A DNA stretch of 64,000 nt from Mycolicibacterium fortuitum subsp. fortuitum (GCF_022179545.1 NZ_AP025518.1:2294001-2358000), one strand, 5' to 3'; shown: positions 44,337 through 53,727, counted from the first letter of the stretch. Program-made: numbers and translations. Notes: generated by a model not told the origin, from the sequence alone.

Positions 44337-45080
44337 ATGACGACGATGTGGGGCGCCCCGATTCACAAGCGCTGGCGGGGTTCCCGGCTGCGTGATCCGC
44401 GTCAGGCCGACTTCCTGACGAAGGCCTCGCTGAAATGGGTGATCGACAACCGTGCCTACACCCCGTGGTATCTGGTGCGGTACTGGCGGCTGCTGAAGTT
44501 CAAGCTGGCCAACCCGCACATCATCACCCGCGGCATGGTGTTCCTGGGTAAGGGTGTGGAAATCCAGTGCACCCCCGAACTCGCTCAGATGGAGATCGGC
44601 CGGTGGGTGCACATCGGTGACAAGAACACCATCCGCTGCCACGAAGGTTCGTTGCGCATCGGCGACAAGGTGGTTCTGGGCCGCGACAACGTGATCAACA
44701 CCTACCTCGACATCGAACTCGGTGATTCCGCCCTGATGGCCGACTGGTGCTACGTGTGCGACTTCGACCACAAGATGGACAACATCGAGATGCCCATCAA
44801 GGATCAGGGCATCATCAAGGGCCCGGTGCGCATCGGCCCGGACACCTGGATCGCCGCCAAGGTCACCATCCTGCGGAACACCTCGATCGGTCGCGGCTGT
44901 GTGCTGGGTGCTCATGCCGTGGTCAAGGGAGAGATCCCCGATTTCTCGATCGCCGTCGGGGCGCCGGCCAAGGTGGTCAAGAACCGCAAGCTGGACTGGG
45001 AGACCTCGGCCGCCGAGCGTGCCGAACTCGCCGCGGCACTGGCCGACATCGAACGCAAGAAGGCGGCCAACAGCAACTGA
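44337..45080 (+). CDS. Left-handed beta-helix acyltransferase (Rv3034c-like)
   Basis: 247 residues from the ATG at 44337. TAGGCT at 44323-44328 ends 8 nt before it. Hexapeptide repeats occupy residues about 80-210: IGRWVHIGDKNTIR, IGDKVVLGRDNVI, and IGRGCVLGAHAVVKGEI followed by VGAPAKVVK. The catalytic His is probably in CDFDHKMDN. This is a maltose acetyltransferase/LbH-type acyltransferase. In M. tuberculosis the gene lies with the MGLP biosynthesis genes, where an acylating role on methylglucose polysaccharide has been proposed. Substrate not shown by sequence. Confidence 0.85.
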   Translation: MTTMWGAPIHKRWRGSRLRDPRQADFLTKASLKWVIDNRAYTPWYLVRYWRLLKFKLANPHIITRGMVFLGKGVEIQCTPELAQMEIGRWVHIGDKNTIRCHEGSLRIGDKVVLGRDNVINTYLDIELGDSALMADWCYVCDFDHKMDNIEMPIKDQGIIKGPVRIGPDTWIAAKVTILRNTSIGRGCVLGAHAVVKGEIPDFSIAVGAPAKVVKNRKLDWETSAAERAELAAALADIERKKAANSN

Positions 45081-45088
45081 CCGGCCGC

Positions 45089-45694
45089 TCAGGCCCCGTT
45101 GCACACCCCGGAGTCGCGGATGACGTTGCCGTAGACGTTGGCCGTGGCGATGTTGGCGTTGATGACGCCGGACGGCTGCTGTTTGGCGATCTTGTCGCTG
45201 ATCTGCGTCAGCTGGTACCACAGGTGGTAGATCGAATCACCGTTGTACAGCGGTGAATACTGGCTCTGGTCCGGGTAATTGGTGATGTAGAGGGTGTGGG
45301 CGCGCGGGTCGAGGAACGACGCCGACTGATCGACATTGGCCCGCACCGCGTCGCCGGCGGCCTGCACCCCGGGCGCGGTCCAATAGTCGTGTTGGGCGCC
45401 CAGGAAATTCTGGAAGCCCACGATCTGGCTCATCAACGTGCCGTACTGCGCGTTGAACCACTGGCAGGACTCGCGCTGGGCGTCGATCTGCTCGGGTGTG
45501 ACGCGCACCTGCCACAGGTTGTAGGGGAAGACCGTGTAGTTCGGCGCCCAGTCCGAGGGGTGGGGTGCGAACGCCGGCAGGCTGGGGACAGTGCCGTTGG
45601 GTTCGGCGGCCGCCGGGACGGCTGATGCCAGCACGAAGAAGGCGCCGGCCACCGCCGCGCATGCCGAGCGTAGGTGTCTGCGGGTCTGGACCAC
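45089..45694 (-). CDS. Secreted protein of unknown function (Rv3033-like)
   Basis: 201 residues from a GTG at 45694. Signal peptide LRSACAAVAGAFFVLASAVP is cleaved after AAA near residue 30. The mature protein has HPSDWAPNYTVFPYNLWQVR and RESCQWFNAQYGTL; its two Cys (SCQW and SGVCNGA at the C-terminus) may form a disulfide. I recognise only the mycobacterial ortholog group. It lies between the acyltransferase and the ArsR/MFS pair. Function unknown. Confidence 0.75.
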   Translation of the reverse strand: MVQTRRHLRSACAAVAGAFFVLASAVPAAAEPNGTVPSLPAFAPHPSDWAPNYTVFPYNLWQVRVTPEQIDAQRESCQWFNAQYGTLMSQIVGFQNFLGAQHDYWTAPGVQAAGDAVRANVDQSASFLDPRAHTLYITNYPDQSQYSPLYNGDSIYHLWYQLTQISDKIAKQQPSGVINANIATANVYGNVIRDSGVCNGA

Positions 45695-45748
45695 GCCTCG
45701 ATTGTGCTTGGTATGTCCAGCGACTGACAGCGGATCGGCAAATCCCGG

Positions 45749-46507
45749 TCAGCCGGCCCAGTCGATGCCGAAGCGATCGGACAGCGCTGTGCGGCCGGAA
45801 TCGGTCACGGTGAGTGCGCGGTGACGGGCGGTGCGGCGAAGCCAGTTCGCGGCCAGAAAATGATCGAGCAGCGCCCGGCCCAGCCCGCCTGCCAGGTGGT
45901 GACGCTGTTCGGTCCAATCGATGCAGTACCGAACCAATGGCCTTGGACCCGAGGGTAATTCGATGCCCATTCGATTCAACACCGCACGGCCGTCGGCGGT
46001 GAGCCGATAATCCACGTCGTGGCCCGGGCTGCTCAGCCGATCGGTGCCGTGGTCATGAAACCGGCCGTCTCCTCCGGTGAGCACACCACGCTCGAGCAGG
46101 CTGCCCATGAGCTGTACGCCGAGCCGTCCGGCCACGTGGTCGTAGCAGGTCCTGGCCGAGCGCAACCGTGCCGCGCGGGTGCCTTCGCGCAGTGAGGTGA
46201 CCGGTCGGGCCGGCGCCAACCGGCCGAGCTGCTCGATGAGTGCGCCGACCTCCGGCCCGGCCAACCGGTAGTAACGATGTCGCCCCTGGGTGCGGACGGC
46301 CAGCAGGCCGGCCTCGGTCATCTTGCCCAAATGGCTACTGGCCGTGGGGCGGCTGATCCCCGCTTCCTCTGCCAGAACCCCGGCAGGCAGGGCGCGGCCG
46401 TCGTCGAGCGCGAGCAGCACCTTGCAGCGGGCCGGATCGGCGAGCAACGCGGCCACCGCCGCGATGTCCAACTCGGTGGCCGCGGCCAGCTCTTGCGCGT
46501 CACGCAT
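45749..46507 (-). CDS. ArsR family winged-helix regulator
   Basis: 252 residues from the ATG at 46507. The winged helix covers residues about 10-85 (AVAALLADPARCKVLLAL, then LAEEAGISRPTASSHLGKM and GRHRYYRLAG). The C-terminal 150 residues are a separate effector-like region (CYDHVAGRLGVQLMGSLLER, later a second wing-like WLRRTARHRALTVTDSGR). It overlaps the 3' end of the MFS gene by 8 nt and is transcribed with it. It probably represses that exporter. This pair is absent from the M. tuberculosis MGLP cluster as I recall it. Confidence 0.85.
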   Translation of the reverse strand: MRDAQELAAATELDIAAVAALLADPARCKVLLALDDGRALPAGVLAEEAGISRPTASSHLGKMTEAGLLAVRTQGRHRYYRLAGPEVGALIEQLGRLAPARPVTSLREGTRAARLRSARTCYDHVAGRLGVQLMGSLLERGVLTGGDGRFHDHGTDRLSSPGHDVDYRLTADGRAVLNRMGIELPSGPRPLVRYCIDWTEQRHHLAGGLGRALLDHFLAANWLRRTARHRALTVTDSGRTALSDRFGIDWAG

Positions 46508-47876
46508 GACATGACTCCTTCCCGATGGTCGGTGCGGGCGCGGGCGTCCGGGTGAGCCGTAGGGCCAGTAGGGCACCCACCACGTGGCACAGCCCACCCA
46601 ACAGCAGCGCGGCCCGCACCCCTGCCGAGCCGCCCGCGATGCTCATGGCACTACCCAACACCGCGACACCGACAGTGATACCCAGCAGTCGCGACAGATT
46701 CACCACGCCTACGGCCATACCCGCCCGTCGTACCGGAATCGCCGCCATCGCCAGCGTCACCGCCGGGCCGGTGGTGAGCGCCAGTCCGGTGCCGGCCAGC
46801 ACAAACGACAATTCCAGCCACCCGATCGCCGCGTGTGGCCCGGCCGCGGCGTAGAGCAGCGAACCGGCTGCCATCAGCACCAGGCCCACCGCCATCGGCA
46901 AGCGTGGTCCACTGCGGCGCGCGAGCATGTTGGCCACCGGGATCACCACCAGATAGACCACCGCCATCGGCAGAAACCACACCGCCGTGGTCAGCGCGGA
47001 CGCGCCCCGGAGTTGTTGGAACGCAAAGCTGTTCACCAGCAGCAGGCCGTAGATGCCGAACGTCATCGTGAAAGTGGCCACCAGAGCGCCGACCAACTGG
47101 CGGCTGCCGAACAGGTCCAGCGGCAGCATCGGGCGCGGGCTGCGGCGCTGAGCGGCCAGGAATGTGACGAACGCAGCCACCGCCGTCGCGCTGACCAACG
47201 TCGTCTGCTGCCACCGCCAGTCGTGTCCTTCGACCAGCACCAGTGTCGTGGCGCCCAGCGTCAGGATGGCCAGGCACTGGCCCGGTAGGTCGAGGCGGGC
47301 CGCGTCCGGATCACGCGAATCAGGCAGATGTGTGGCGCTGGCGGCCAATGCCAGGACGCAGACCGGCACGTTCACCCAGAAAATCCACCGCCAACCGACC
47401 GTTTCGGCCAACGCGCCGCCGAGCAGGGGGCCCAGGGCGGTGCTGCCGGCCGCTGCCATCGCCCACGCAGCGGTCGCACGGGCCCGGCCGCGCGGGTCGG
47501 GAAAGGCTGCCGCCGCGATGGCCAGCCCCTGGGGCAGCATCATCGCCGCGCCCAGCCCTTGTGTCGCTCGGGCCACGAGCAGCCAGGTCAGCGACGGAGC
47601 CAGGGCGCAGGCGGCCGATGCCGCGGCGAAGGCCACCAAACCGATGCGGAGGACCCGGCGCCGGCTGAATCGGTCGCCGAGTGATCCTGAGGTCAGCAGC
47701 AATGCCGCGAACGTCACGTTGTAGGCGTCGATGGTCCATTGCGCGCCGGTGACCCCGCCGCCCAGGCGTTCGCCGATGGCAGGCAGGGCCAGGTTGACGG
47801 CATTCGCATCGACCAGCCCGATGAACAGGCCGAGATACGCCGCGATCAGCGTGAGGACAGATCGTCGTGGTGCCAT
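46500..47876 (-). CDS. MFS drug:H+ antiporter (DHA2-like)
   Basis: 458 residues with about 14 hydrophobic helices. Motif A appears as GSLGDRFSRRRVLRIG near residue 65, and motif C as GPLLGGALAETVGWRWIFWVNVPV near residue 150. The latter, with its GWRWIFWVN block, is typical of DHA2 exporters. It would export small toxic molecules using the proton gradient. The downstream ArsR regulator overlaps it by 8 nt. Substrate unknown. Confidence 0.88.
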   Translation of the reverse strand: MAPRRSVLTLIAAYLGLFIGLVDANAVNLALPAIGERLGGGVTGAQWTIDAYNVTFAALLLTSGSLGDRFSRRRVLRIGLVAFAAASAACALAPSLTWLLVARATQGLGAAMMLPQGLAIAAAAFPDPRGRARATAAWAMAAAGSTALGPLLGGALAETVGWRWIFWVNVPVCVLALAASATHLPDSRDPDAARLDLPGQCLAILTLGATTLVLVEGHDWRWQQTTLVSATAVAAFVTFLAAQRRSPRPMLPLDLFGSRQLVGALVATFTMTFGIYGLLLVNSFAFQQLRGASALTTAVWFLPMAVVYLVVIPVANMLARRSGPRLPMAVGLVLMAAGSLLYAAAGPHAAIGWLELSFVLAGTGLALTTGPAVTLAMAAIPVRRAGMAVGVVNLSRLLGITVGVAVLGSAMSIAGGSAGVRAALLLGGLCHVVGALLALRLTRTPAPAPTIGKESCHA

Positions 47877-47916
47877 ACCCGCACGCTAGGTGCGGATCAG
47901 TTCGATGCCGGTCGAA

Positions 47917-49158
47917 TCAGCGGTCGGGCAGCGCGTGCTCGATGATCGGCCGGCGCGGATGTGGCTCCCGTTCGGCCCGTTTGGCGGCCAGGTAGACCTG
48001 GCTGGTCTCGGCGGCCACGGTGTGCCAGTCGAAATCTGCGCTGAGCCGCTCGCGTGCCGCGATCGCCCGCCGCTGCGCGGCTTCAGGATCATCCAGTACC
48101 GCACGGACCGCGGCGGCCAGCCCGGCCACATCCCTTGGCGCGAATGACATTCCGGTCTGACCGTCGATCACCGCCTCGCCCAGGCCGCCGACGTTCGAGG
48201 TCACCAGGGGGGTTCCGGTGGCCGCGGCCTCCAGCGCGACAATGCCGAACGGCTCGTAGTGGCTGGGCAGGACGGCGGCGTCGGCCGACTGCAGAGCTTG
48301 CAGCAACTCGTCGTGGCCGAGCCGTCCGACGAATCGGGTTGCCTTGAGCACCTTGTGCTTTCGTGCCTGCTCGACGAGCCACTGCTGTTGGGTGCCGTCG
48401 CCGGCGATGGTGAGCGTGGTGCCCGGGTGTGCGCGCCGGATGCGGGGGAGGGCCGCGATCGCGTCGTGCACGCCCTTCTCGTATTCCAGGCGACCGAGGT
48501 AGAGCAACTCGGGAGGACCCTGCCGGGGACGCCGGGGGGCGAACGGCCAGAGATCGGCGTCGATCCCGTTGCGGATGACCCGGATCTCGGACAGTTCGGG
48601 TCCGAACAGCTGGGTGATCTCATCGCTCATGGACGCCGAACATGTGATCAGCGAATCGGATTCGCGCACCAGCCACGACTCGACGGCGTGTACCTGGCGG
48701 CTGATCGGCCCTGAGACCCACCCGGAATGCCGGCCCGCCTCAGTGGCGTGGATGGTGGAAACCAGTGGTACGTCGAAATACTCGGCCAGGGCGATCGCCG
48801 GATGGGCGACGAGCCAGTCGTGCGCGTGCACGAGGTCGGGGACCCAGCGGTCACCCGAATTGTCTTTGACGGCAAGGCCGGTGCGCACCATGGAGTGCCC
48901 CATGGCCAGGGTCCAGGCCATCATGTCGGTACCGAACTCGAACTCGTGTGGATCCTGCGCTGCGGCCACCACGCGGACGCCCTCGCTGACCTCGTCTGTC
49001 GACGGATGGGTGCTCGGGTCGGTGTCGGTGGGCCTGCGGCTCAGGACCACGATCTCGTGTCCTGCTTCGGCCAGTGCGGTGGCCAGGTGGTGCACGTGTC
49101 GGCCCAGACCGCCGACGACGACGGGTGGGTACTCCCATGACACCATCAGGATCTTCAT
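47917..49158 (-). CDS. GT4 alpha-glucosyltransferase for MGLP/glucan (Rv3032-like)
   Basis: 413 residues from the ATG at 49158 (MKILMVSWEYPPVVVGGLGR), close to the 414 of Rv3032. The upstream frame to 49329 is not coding. GlgA/GT4 features: the N-terminal GGLGRHVHHLA donor loop, DLVHAHDWLVAHPAIALAEY, and the C-terminal ExnE-type segment LPSHYEPFGIVALEAAATGT. The M. tuberculosis enzyme elongates alpha-1,4 glucan for methylglucose lipopolysaccharide and glycogen-like polymers. The neighbours (GH57 branching enzyme, methyltransferase, acyltransferase) complete that pathway. Confidence 0.92.
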   Translation of the reverse strand: MKILMVSWEYPPVVVGGLGRHVHHLATALAEAGHEIVVLSRRPTDTDPSTHPSTDEVSEGVRVVAAAQDPHEFEFGTDMMAWTLAMGHSMVRTGLAVKDNSGDRWVPDLVHAHDWLVAHPAIALAEYFDVPLVSTIHATEAGRHSGWVSGPISRQVHAVESWLVRESDSLITCSASMSDEITQLFGPELSEIRVIRNGIDADLWPFAPRRPRQGPPELLYLGRLEYEKGVHDAIAALPRIRRAHPGTTLTIAGDGTQQQWLVEQARKHKVLKATRFVGRLGHDELLQALQSADAAVLPSHYEPFGIVALEAAATGTPLVTSNVGGLGEAVIDGQTGMSFAPRDVAGLAAAVRAVLDDPEAAQRRAIAARERLSADFDWHTVAAETSQVYLAAKRAEREPHPRRPIIEHALPDR

Positions 49159-49180
49159 GACTGCGTGCCTTCGTGCCGGT

Positions 49181-49241
49181 GCGAGCGTGCGCATGATGCT
49201 GGGGTTTGGCGGGGTGTCGAGCGGTAGACGCACACGCTCGC
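49181..49241 (-). repeat. GCGAGCGTG inverted repeat between GH57 and GT4 genes
   Basis: GCGAGCGTG (49181-49189) pairs with CACGCTCGC (49233-49241) around a 43-nt loop. It lies between two co-directional minus-strand genes, after the GH57 stop and before the GT4 start, so it may weaken read-through. Confidence 0.55.
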
Positions 49242-49249
49242 GCTGGTGG

Positions 49250-50791
49250 TCATTTTGGCAGACGCCGGGCGTCGAGTGCACCGAACAGGCCGTCGGCCTT
49301 GTTCCAGCCGTCGGCCAGGCGCTCGGCATGGTCGCGACGGCCCGAGCTCACTGCGTCGGAGATCTCACGGGTCGCGTGGGCGTGCAGATGAGCGCGGTAG
49401 CGCGCGTAGTCGGCGGCCGAATCCTTGCTCACCATGAACGGCCAGTCGCTGGACACCGTCAACAGGGTTTCCCGCAGGATCTGGTCGGCCACCCGGTCGC
49501 GCGGGGTGGGGGCACCCACTGCGGCGTGCTGAGCGAGCGCCTTGTCGACGGTGCTCAGCGCTCCATCGACCACCTCGCTGTTGAGCTGCACGAAATCGGC
49601 CACCTTCTCGCCGTTCCAGACCTGCCAGTCCTTGCCCGAACCCCATGAGCTGGGCGGCAATTCGACCGGGCTGCCGACGTAGCCGTCAGCTTTGGCGTCC
49701 GCGAGGGTTCCGACCCGCACGCCCGCCTCGGGCAGTGCCCGCAGCACCCGGCCCAGCCACTCCGGACCCTCGTACCACCAGTGCCCGAACAGTTCGGTGT
49801 CGAACGCGGCCACTACGTGGGCCGGCCGGCCGATCCGCTCGCTCTCACTGATCAGCCGGCGGCGCACCACCGCGACGAAGTCGGCGACGTGTTCGTCGAT
49901 GGCGCGGTCGGCGCGCTGCGGATCGTAGGGCGCCTTCTCCTCGGACGGGACGTTGCGACCGGTCACGCGGGAAGGCTTGAGGCCCGTGGTGTGGTCGTAG
50001 GTGTGGAAGTCGCGGTAGGCGGCGTGGCCCGGATAACCCGACTTCGGCGACCACACGCGGTAGCTGACCTGTAGGTCGCGACCGAAGGCTACGACGTCGG
50101 TTTCTCCGACCGGCCGGCCGAGCGCGGTATCGCCGTGCAGCGATGGGCCGTCCACCATGAAATGGCCGACACCGGCTGCGGCGTAGCCGGTTTCCATGCC
50201 CGGGGCGTATGCGCATTCGGGCGCCCAGATACCGACCGGGGTGTGGGCGAACCGTTGCTGTGCGTCGGCCAGACCCTCGCGCAGCGCGAACTCGCGCAGT
50301 CGCGGATTGAGCAGGGGCTGGAAGGGATGTGACAGCGGACCACCGAGGAGTTCGATGGTCCCGGCGTCGATAAGTTGGCGCAGCAGGCCGCTGGCGCCGT
50401 GACGCCAGTGGCTGGTGAACTCCTCGATGGCCGAGCCGGCTTCGGCATACTCGCGAATCCCGAACTGCCGCAAACCTTCTGGCTCGCCCAACGTCGTCGC
50501 CTCCTGGGCACGCAGTTGCCAGTTGGCCAGCCAATGATGCATGCCCGTCAAGCAGTAGGGGTCATCGAGCTGAGCGGTGACCACCGGAGTCATGCCGAGA
50601 GTGATCAGGTGGCGGCGATCCTCGGCGGCCAGGCTGCGCAGTACCCGCATCAGCGGCAGGTAGGCCGCCGCCCAGGACTGGTAGAGCCATTCCTCGCCGA
50701 CCGGCCAGCGCCCGTGGTGGGCCAGCCAGGGTAGGTGGGTGTGCAGGACGAGGGTGAACAACCCGGGTACGGGGTCGGGATTCGAGGTCAC
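49250..50791 (-). CDS. GH57 alpha-1,4-glucan branching enzyme (Rv3031-like)
   Basis: 513 residues from a GTG at 50791 (MTSNPDPVPGLFTLVLHTHL). This start overlaps the preceding methyltransferase stop by 4 nt and matches the ortholog; the frame to 50911 is not coding. GH57 motifs: HTHLPW near residue 18, GGPLSHPFQPLL, GIWAPECAY with the catalytic Glu, and FDTELFGHWWYEGP with the catalytic Asp. It introduces alpha-1,6 branches into the glucan precursor of MGLP. Operon order methyltransferase, then this gene, then the GT4 gene. Confidence 0.92.
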   Translation of the reverse strand: MTSNPDPVPGLFTLVLHTHLPWLAHHGRWPVGEEWLYQSWAAAYLPLMRVLRSLAAEDRRHLITLGMTPVVTAQLDDPYCLTGMHHWLANWQLRAQEATTLGEPEGLRQFGIREYAEAGSAIEEFTSHWRHGASGLLRQLIDAGTIELLGGPLSHPFQPLLNPRLREFALREGLADAQQRFAHTPVGIWAPECAYAPGMETGYAAAGVGHFMVDGPSLHGDTALGRPVGETDVVAFGRDLQVSYRVWSPKSGYPGHAAYRDFHTYDHTTGLKPSRVTGRNVPSEEKAPYDPQRADRAIDEHVADFVAVVRRRLISESERIGRPAHVVAAFDTELFGHWWYEGPEWLGRVLRALPEAGVRVGTLADAKADGYVGSPVELPPSSWGSGKDWQVWNGEKVADFVQLNSEVVDGALSTVDKALAQHAAVGAPTPRDRVADQILRETLLTVSSDWPFMVSKDSAADYARYRAHLHAHATREISDAVSSGRRDHAERLADGWNKADGLFGALDARRLPK

Positions 50792-51561
50792 GGCCGCACC
50801 GCGATCGCCACCAGATCGAGGCTGTCGTCGATGTCGCGCTCGTCGGCGGAGGTCAGGTCGAAATCGTCGATGCTCACTGCTGCCACATCGGAGAGCAATT
50901 GCTCGGACCACGGCGCACCGGCCACCGCGCGCTGCACCTGCGCTTCGATGATCGAGCCGCCGTGCCGGGCATCGAGCGCGGCCAGCCCGGCGCCGTGAAA
51001 CACCCCGAGCATCGACTCGACCGTGAATCCGGCGTCCTGCAACAACTCGGTCAGCTCCGCAGCGTTGAGCTCACGGGTATGGAACGGGTTGAGCGGGGTG
51101 TCCCGACCGGGGGAGAAGGTGATGCGGTTTGGGGTGGAGACCAGGAACACCCCACCGGGCCGTAGCACCCGGAAACACTCGGAGACGAATTGAGCTTGGT
51201 CCCAAAGGTGTTCGATGACTTGGAAGTTCACCACGACGTCGACCGACTGGTCGGCCAGTGGCAGCTCGGCGAGGTTGCCGTGCTGGATTTCGACCCTGGG
51301 ATAGCGGGCCCGCACATGTGCCACCGTCGCCTCGTCGTAGTCCAGTGCGACGACGCGGCGTGCCACGTCGGCGATCAGATCGGCGCCGTAGCCCTCACCG
51401 CAGCCGGCCTCGAGGACCTCGCGATCGACGCACCGGCCGGCCAACCGCCGATACACCACCTCATGTCGGCGGAACCAGTAGTTCTCCTCGGCCAGGCCGG
51501 GGATGGTCCGCTCGCCGGTCAGGGGTAGGGCGTGATCCGGATCGCCAACGAATGCGCTCAT
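50788..51561 (-). CDS. SAM-dependent methyltransferase of the MGLP cluster (Rv3030-like)
   Basis: 257 residues. Motif I is VLEAGCGEGYGADLI near residue 50. SVDVVVNFQVIEHLWDQ and FRVLRPGGVFLVSTPN follow. The N-terminal LPLTGERTIPGLAEENYWF is characteristic of sugar O-methyltransferases of this group. It is proposed to methylate glucose residues of methylglucose lipopolysaccharide. First gene of the minus-strand MGLP run and divergent from etfBA. The stop overlaps the GH57 start. Confidence 0.88.
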   Translation of the reverse strand: MSAFVGDPDHALPLTGERTIPGLAEENYWFRRHEVVYRRLAGRCVDREVLEAGCGEGYGADLIADVARRVVALDYDEATVAHVRARYPRVEIQHGNLAELPLADQSVDVVVNFQVIEHLWDQAQFVSECFRVLRPGGVFLVSTPNRITFSPGRDTPLNPFHTRELNAAELTELLQDAGFTVESMLGVFHGAGLAALDARHGGSIIEAQVQRAVAGAPWSEQLLSDVAAVSIDDFDLTSADERDIDDSLDLVAIAVRP

Positions 51562-51703
51562 TGGAAGGCAGGCTAACCCAGGGTTGCCCAGGTTGACGGG
51601 GTCGGTAGCGAATCCACCAACGGTTCCCTTACCTCATGCGTGTGGTAGGGGAGGCCGGAATACAAAGTTCGACCAGCTATGGTGTTCCTGCGAACCACTA
51701 TAA

Positions 51704-51719
51704 GTTACCGACCGGTAAC
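51704..51719. promoter_or_regulatory. 16-bp palindrome upstream of etfBA
   Basis: GTTACCG-AC-CGGTAAC is a perfect 7-bp inverted repeat preceded by CTATAAG, a plausible -10 (TATAAG at 51699-51704). It looks like a TetR-type operator in the etfB/methyltransferase divergent region of about 230 bp. No other gene is seen in that gap. Confidence 0.6.
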
Positions 51720-51789
51720 ATGGTGCTAGTTGCTTAGAACGTGATATGAGCCGGGCCACCGGTCTCATCGAGGAGGACGAACCAGAGTC

Positions 51790-52581
51790 ATGACGAACAT
51801 CGTGGTCCTGATCAAACAGGTCCCAGACACTTGGTCGGAGCGCAAGCTGTCCGACGGCGATTTCACCCTCGACCGCGAGGCTGCCGACGCCGTGCTCGAC
51901 GAGATCAACGAGCGCGCCGTGGAAGAGGCGCTGTTGATCAAGGAGCGTGAGGGCGGGGACAGCACTGTCACCGTGCTGACCGCCGGCCCGGAGCGCGCCA
52001 CCGAGGCGATCCGCAAGGCACTGTCCATGGGTGCCGACAAGGCCGTGCACCTCAAGGACGACGGCCTGCACGGTTCCGACGTGATCCAGACGGGTTGGGC
52101 GCTGGCCCGCGCGCTGGGCACCATCGAGGGCACCGAGCTGGTCATCGCAGGTAACGAGGCCACCGACGGTGTCGGCGGCGCAGTTCCGGCCGTGATCGCC
52201 GAATACCTGGGTCTGCCGCAGCTCACCCATGTGCGCAAGCTGTCCGTCGAGGGCGGCAAGGTCACCGCCGAGCGTGAGACCGACGAGGGCGTGTTCAGCC
52301 TCGAGGCGACGCTGCCGGCCGTGGTCAGCGTCAACGAGAAGATCAACGAGCCCCGCTTCCCCTCCTTCAAGGGCATCATGGCCGCGAAGAAGAAGGAAGT
52401 CACCGTGCTCACCCTCGCCGAGATCGGCGTGGAAGCCGATGAGGTCGGTGTTGCCAATGCCGGTTCCAAGGTGCTGTCTTCGACCCCGAAGCCGCCGAAG
52501 ACCGCCGGTGAGAAGGTGACCGACGAAGGTGAGGGCGGCAACAAGATCGCCGAGTACCTGGTCGCGCAGAAGCTGATCTAG
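51790..52581 (+). CDS. etfB: Electron transfer flavoprotein beta subunit
   Basis: 263 residues, with GAGGAGGA upstream. Family marks: MTNIVVLIKQVPDTWSERKL, then LDEINERAVEEALLIKEREG, DVIQTGWALARALGTIEGTE and the ETF-beta signature region VRKLSVEGGKVTAERETDEG. With EtfA it carries electrons from acyl-CoA and other flavoprotein dehydrogenases to the membrane quinone pool. It is followed 21 nt later by etfA. Ortholog of Rv3029c (fixA). Confidence 0.96.
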   Translation: MTNIVVLIKQVPDTWSERKLSDGDFTLDREAADAVLDEINERAVEEALLIKEREGGDSTVTVLTAGPERATEAIRKALSMGADKAVHLKDDGLHGSDVIQTGWALARALGTIEGTELVIAGNEATDGVGGAVPAVIAEYLGLPQLTHVRKLSVEGGKVTAERETDEGVFSLEATLPAVVSVNEKINEPRFPSFKGIMAAKKKEVTVLTLAEIGVEADEVGVANAGSKVLSSTPKPPKTAGEKVTDEGEGGNKIAEYLVAQKLI

Positions 52582-52602
52582 CAGAAAGACGAATCGAAAC
52601 TC

Positions 52603-53559
52603 ATGGCTGAAGTACTTGTGCTCGCTGAGCACTCCGAAGGCGCATTGAAGAAGGTCAGCGCCGAGCTCATCACCGCAGCCCGCGCGCTGGGTGAGCCCGC
52701 CGCGGTCGTGGTGGGCAAGCCCGGCACCGCTGCTGGTCTGGTCGACGGCCTGAAGGCCGCCGGCGCGGCCAAGATCTACGTCGCCGAGTCGGACGACGCA
52801 GAAAACTACCTGGTCACGCCCGTCGTCGACGTGCTGGCCGGGCTGGCCGAGTCGGCCGCCCCCGCAGGCGTGATCATCGCCGCCACCGCGGACGGCAAGG
52901 AAATCGCCGCCCGCCTGGCTGCCCGCATCGGCTCGGGCCTGCTGGTCGACGTCGTCGAGGTCCGCGAAGGTGCCGTGGGTGTCCACAGCATCTTCGGTGG
53001 TGCCTTCACCGTCGAGGCCCAGGTCACCAGTGACACCCCGGTGATCACTGTGCGCCCGGGTGCGGTCGAGGCCGCTCCGGCCGACGGTGCCGGCGAGGTC
53101 GTCAACGTCGAGGTCCCGGCCCAGGCCGAGAACGCGACCAAGATCACCAAGCGCGAGCCCGCCGTCGCCGGCGACCGCCCCGAGCTCACCGAGGCCAGCG
53201 TCGTGGTCGCCGGTGGCCGTGGTGTCGGCAGTGCCGAGAGCTTCTCGGTCGTCGAAGAGCTGGCCGACTCGCTGGGCGGTGCCGTCGGTGCCTCCCGCGC
53301 GGCCGTCGACTCGGGCTACTACCCGGGCCAGTTCCAGGTCGGTCAGACCGGTAAGACCGTGTCGCCGCAGCTGTACATCGCCCTCGGCATCTCCGGAGCG
53401 ATCCAGCACCGCGCCGGCATGCAGACGTCGAAGACGATCATCGCGGTGAACAAGGACGAGGAGGCGCCGATCTTCGAGATCGCCGACCTCGGCATCGTCG
53501 GTGACCTGTTCAAGGTCAGCCCGCAGCTGACCGAGGCGATCAAGGCCCGCAAGGGTTAA
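52603..53559 (+). CDS. etfA: Electron transfer flavoprotein alpha subunit
   Basis: 318 residues. The N-terminal half is poorly conserved. The C-terminal FAD domain has [60 protein letters not shown] and GAIQHRAGM. It partners EtfB. A perfect 14-bp hairpin with a TTCG loop 21 nt after the stop ends the operon. Ortholog of Rv3028c (fixB). Confidence 0.96.
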   Translation: MAEVLVLAEHSEGALKKVSAELITAARALGEPAAVVVGKPGTAAGLVDGLKAAGAAKIYVAESDDAENYLVTPVVDVLAGLAESAAPAGVIIAATADGKEIAARLAARIGSGLLVDVVEVREGAVGVHSIFGGAFTVEAQVTSDTPVITVRPGAVEAAPADGAGEVVNVEVPAQAENATKITKREPAVAGDRPELTEASVVVAGGRGVGSAESFSVVEELADSLGGAVGASRAAVDSGYYPGQFQVGQTGKTVSPQLYIALGISGAIQHRAGMQTSKTIIAVNKDEEAPIFEIADLGIVGDLFKVSPQLTEAIKARKG

Positions 53560-53580
53560 TTTCCTCGCGAACACACGCAA

Positions 53581-53612
53581 AACTGCCCCTTTTCTTCGGA
53601 AAAGGGGCAGTT
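53581..53612 (+). terminator. Strong terminator of etfBA
   Basis: AACTGCCCCTTTTC (53581-53594), TTCG loop, GAAAAGGGGCAGTT (53599-53612): a perfect 14-bp stem with a UUCG tetraloop, followed by CTGTTTCTG. Confidence 0.85.
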
Positions 53613-53727
53613 CTGTTTCTGCTGGGCGAATGGCGGAACGTGGCGACTACGGACTTTCCAGGGTTTGAATCTCGGCCCGCGATGCCAGTGTTGGTCGTGT
53701 CAGCACGCCAGAGAAGGGATTCGCACG

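Noticed and set aside
51634..53580. 648-codon minus-strand frame opposite etfBA
   Set aside because: Shadow frame; etfB and etfA are strongly conserved and have ribosome sites.
53631..53665. SigE/SigH-type promoter (GGAAC then GTT) before the NmrA gene
   Set aside because: GGAAC is present, but the next GTT lies 23 nt away, too far for that promoter class.
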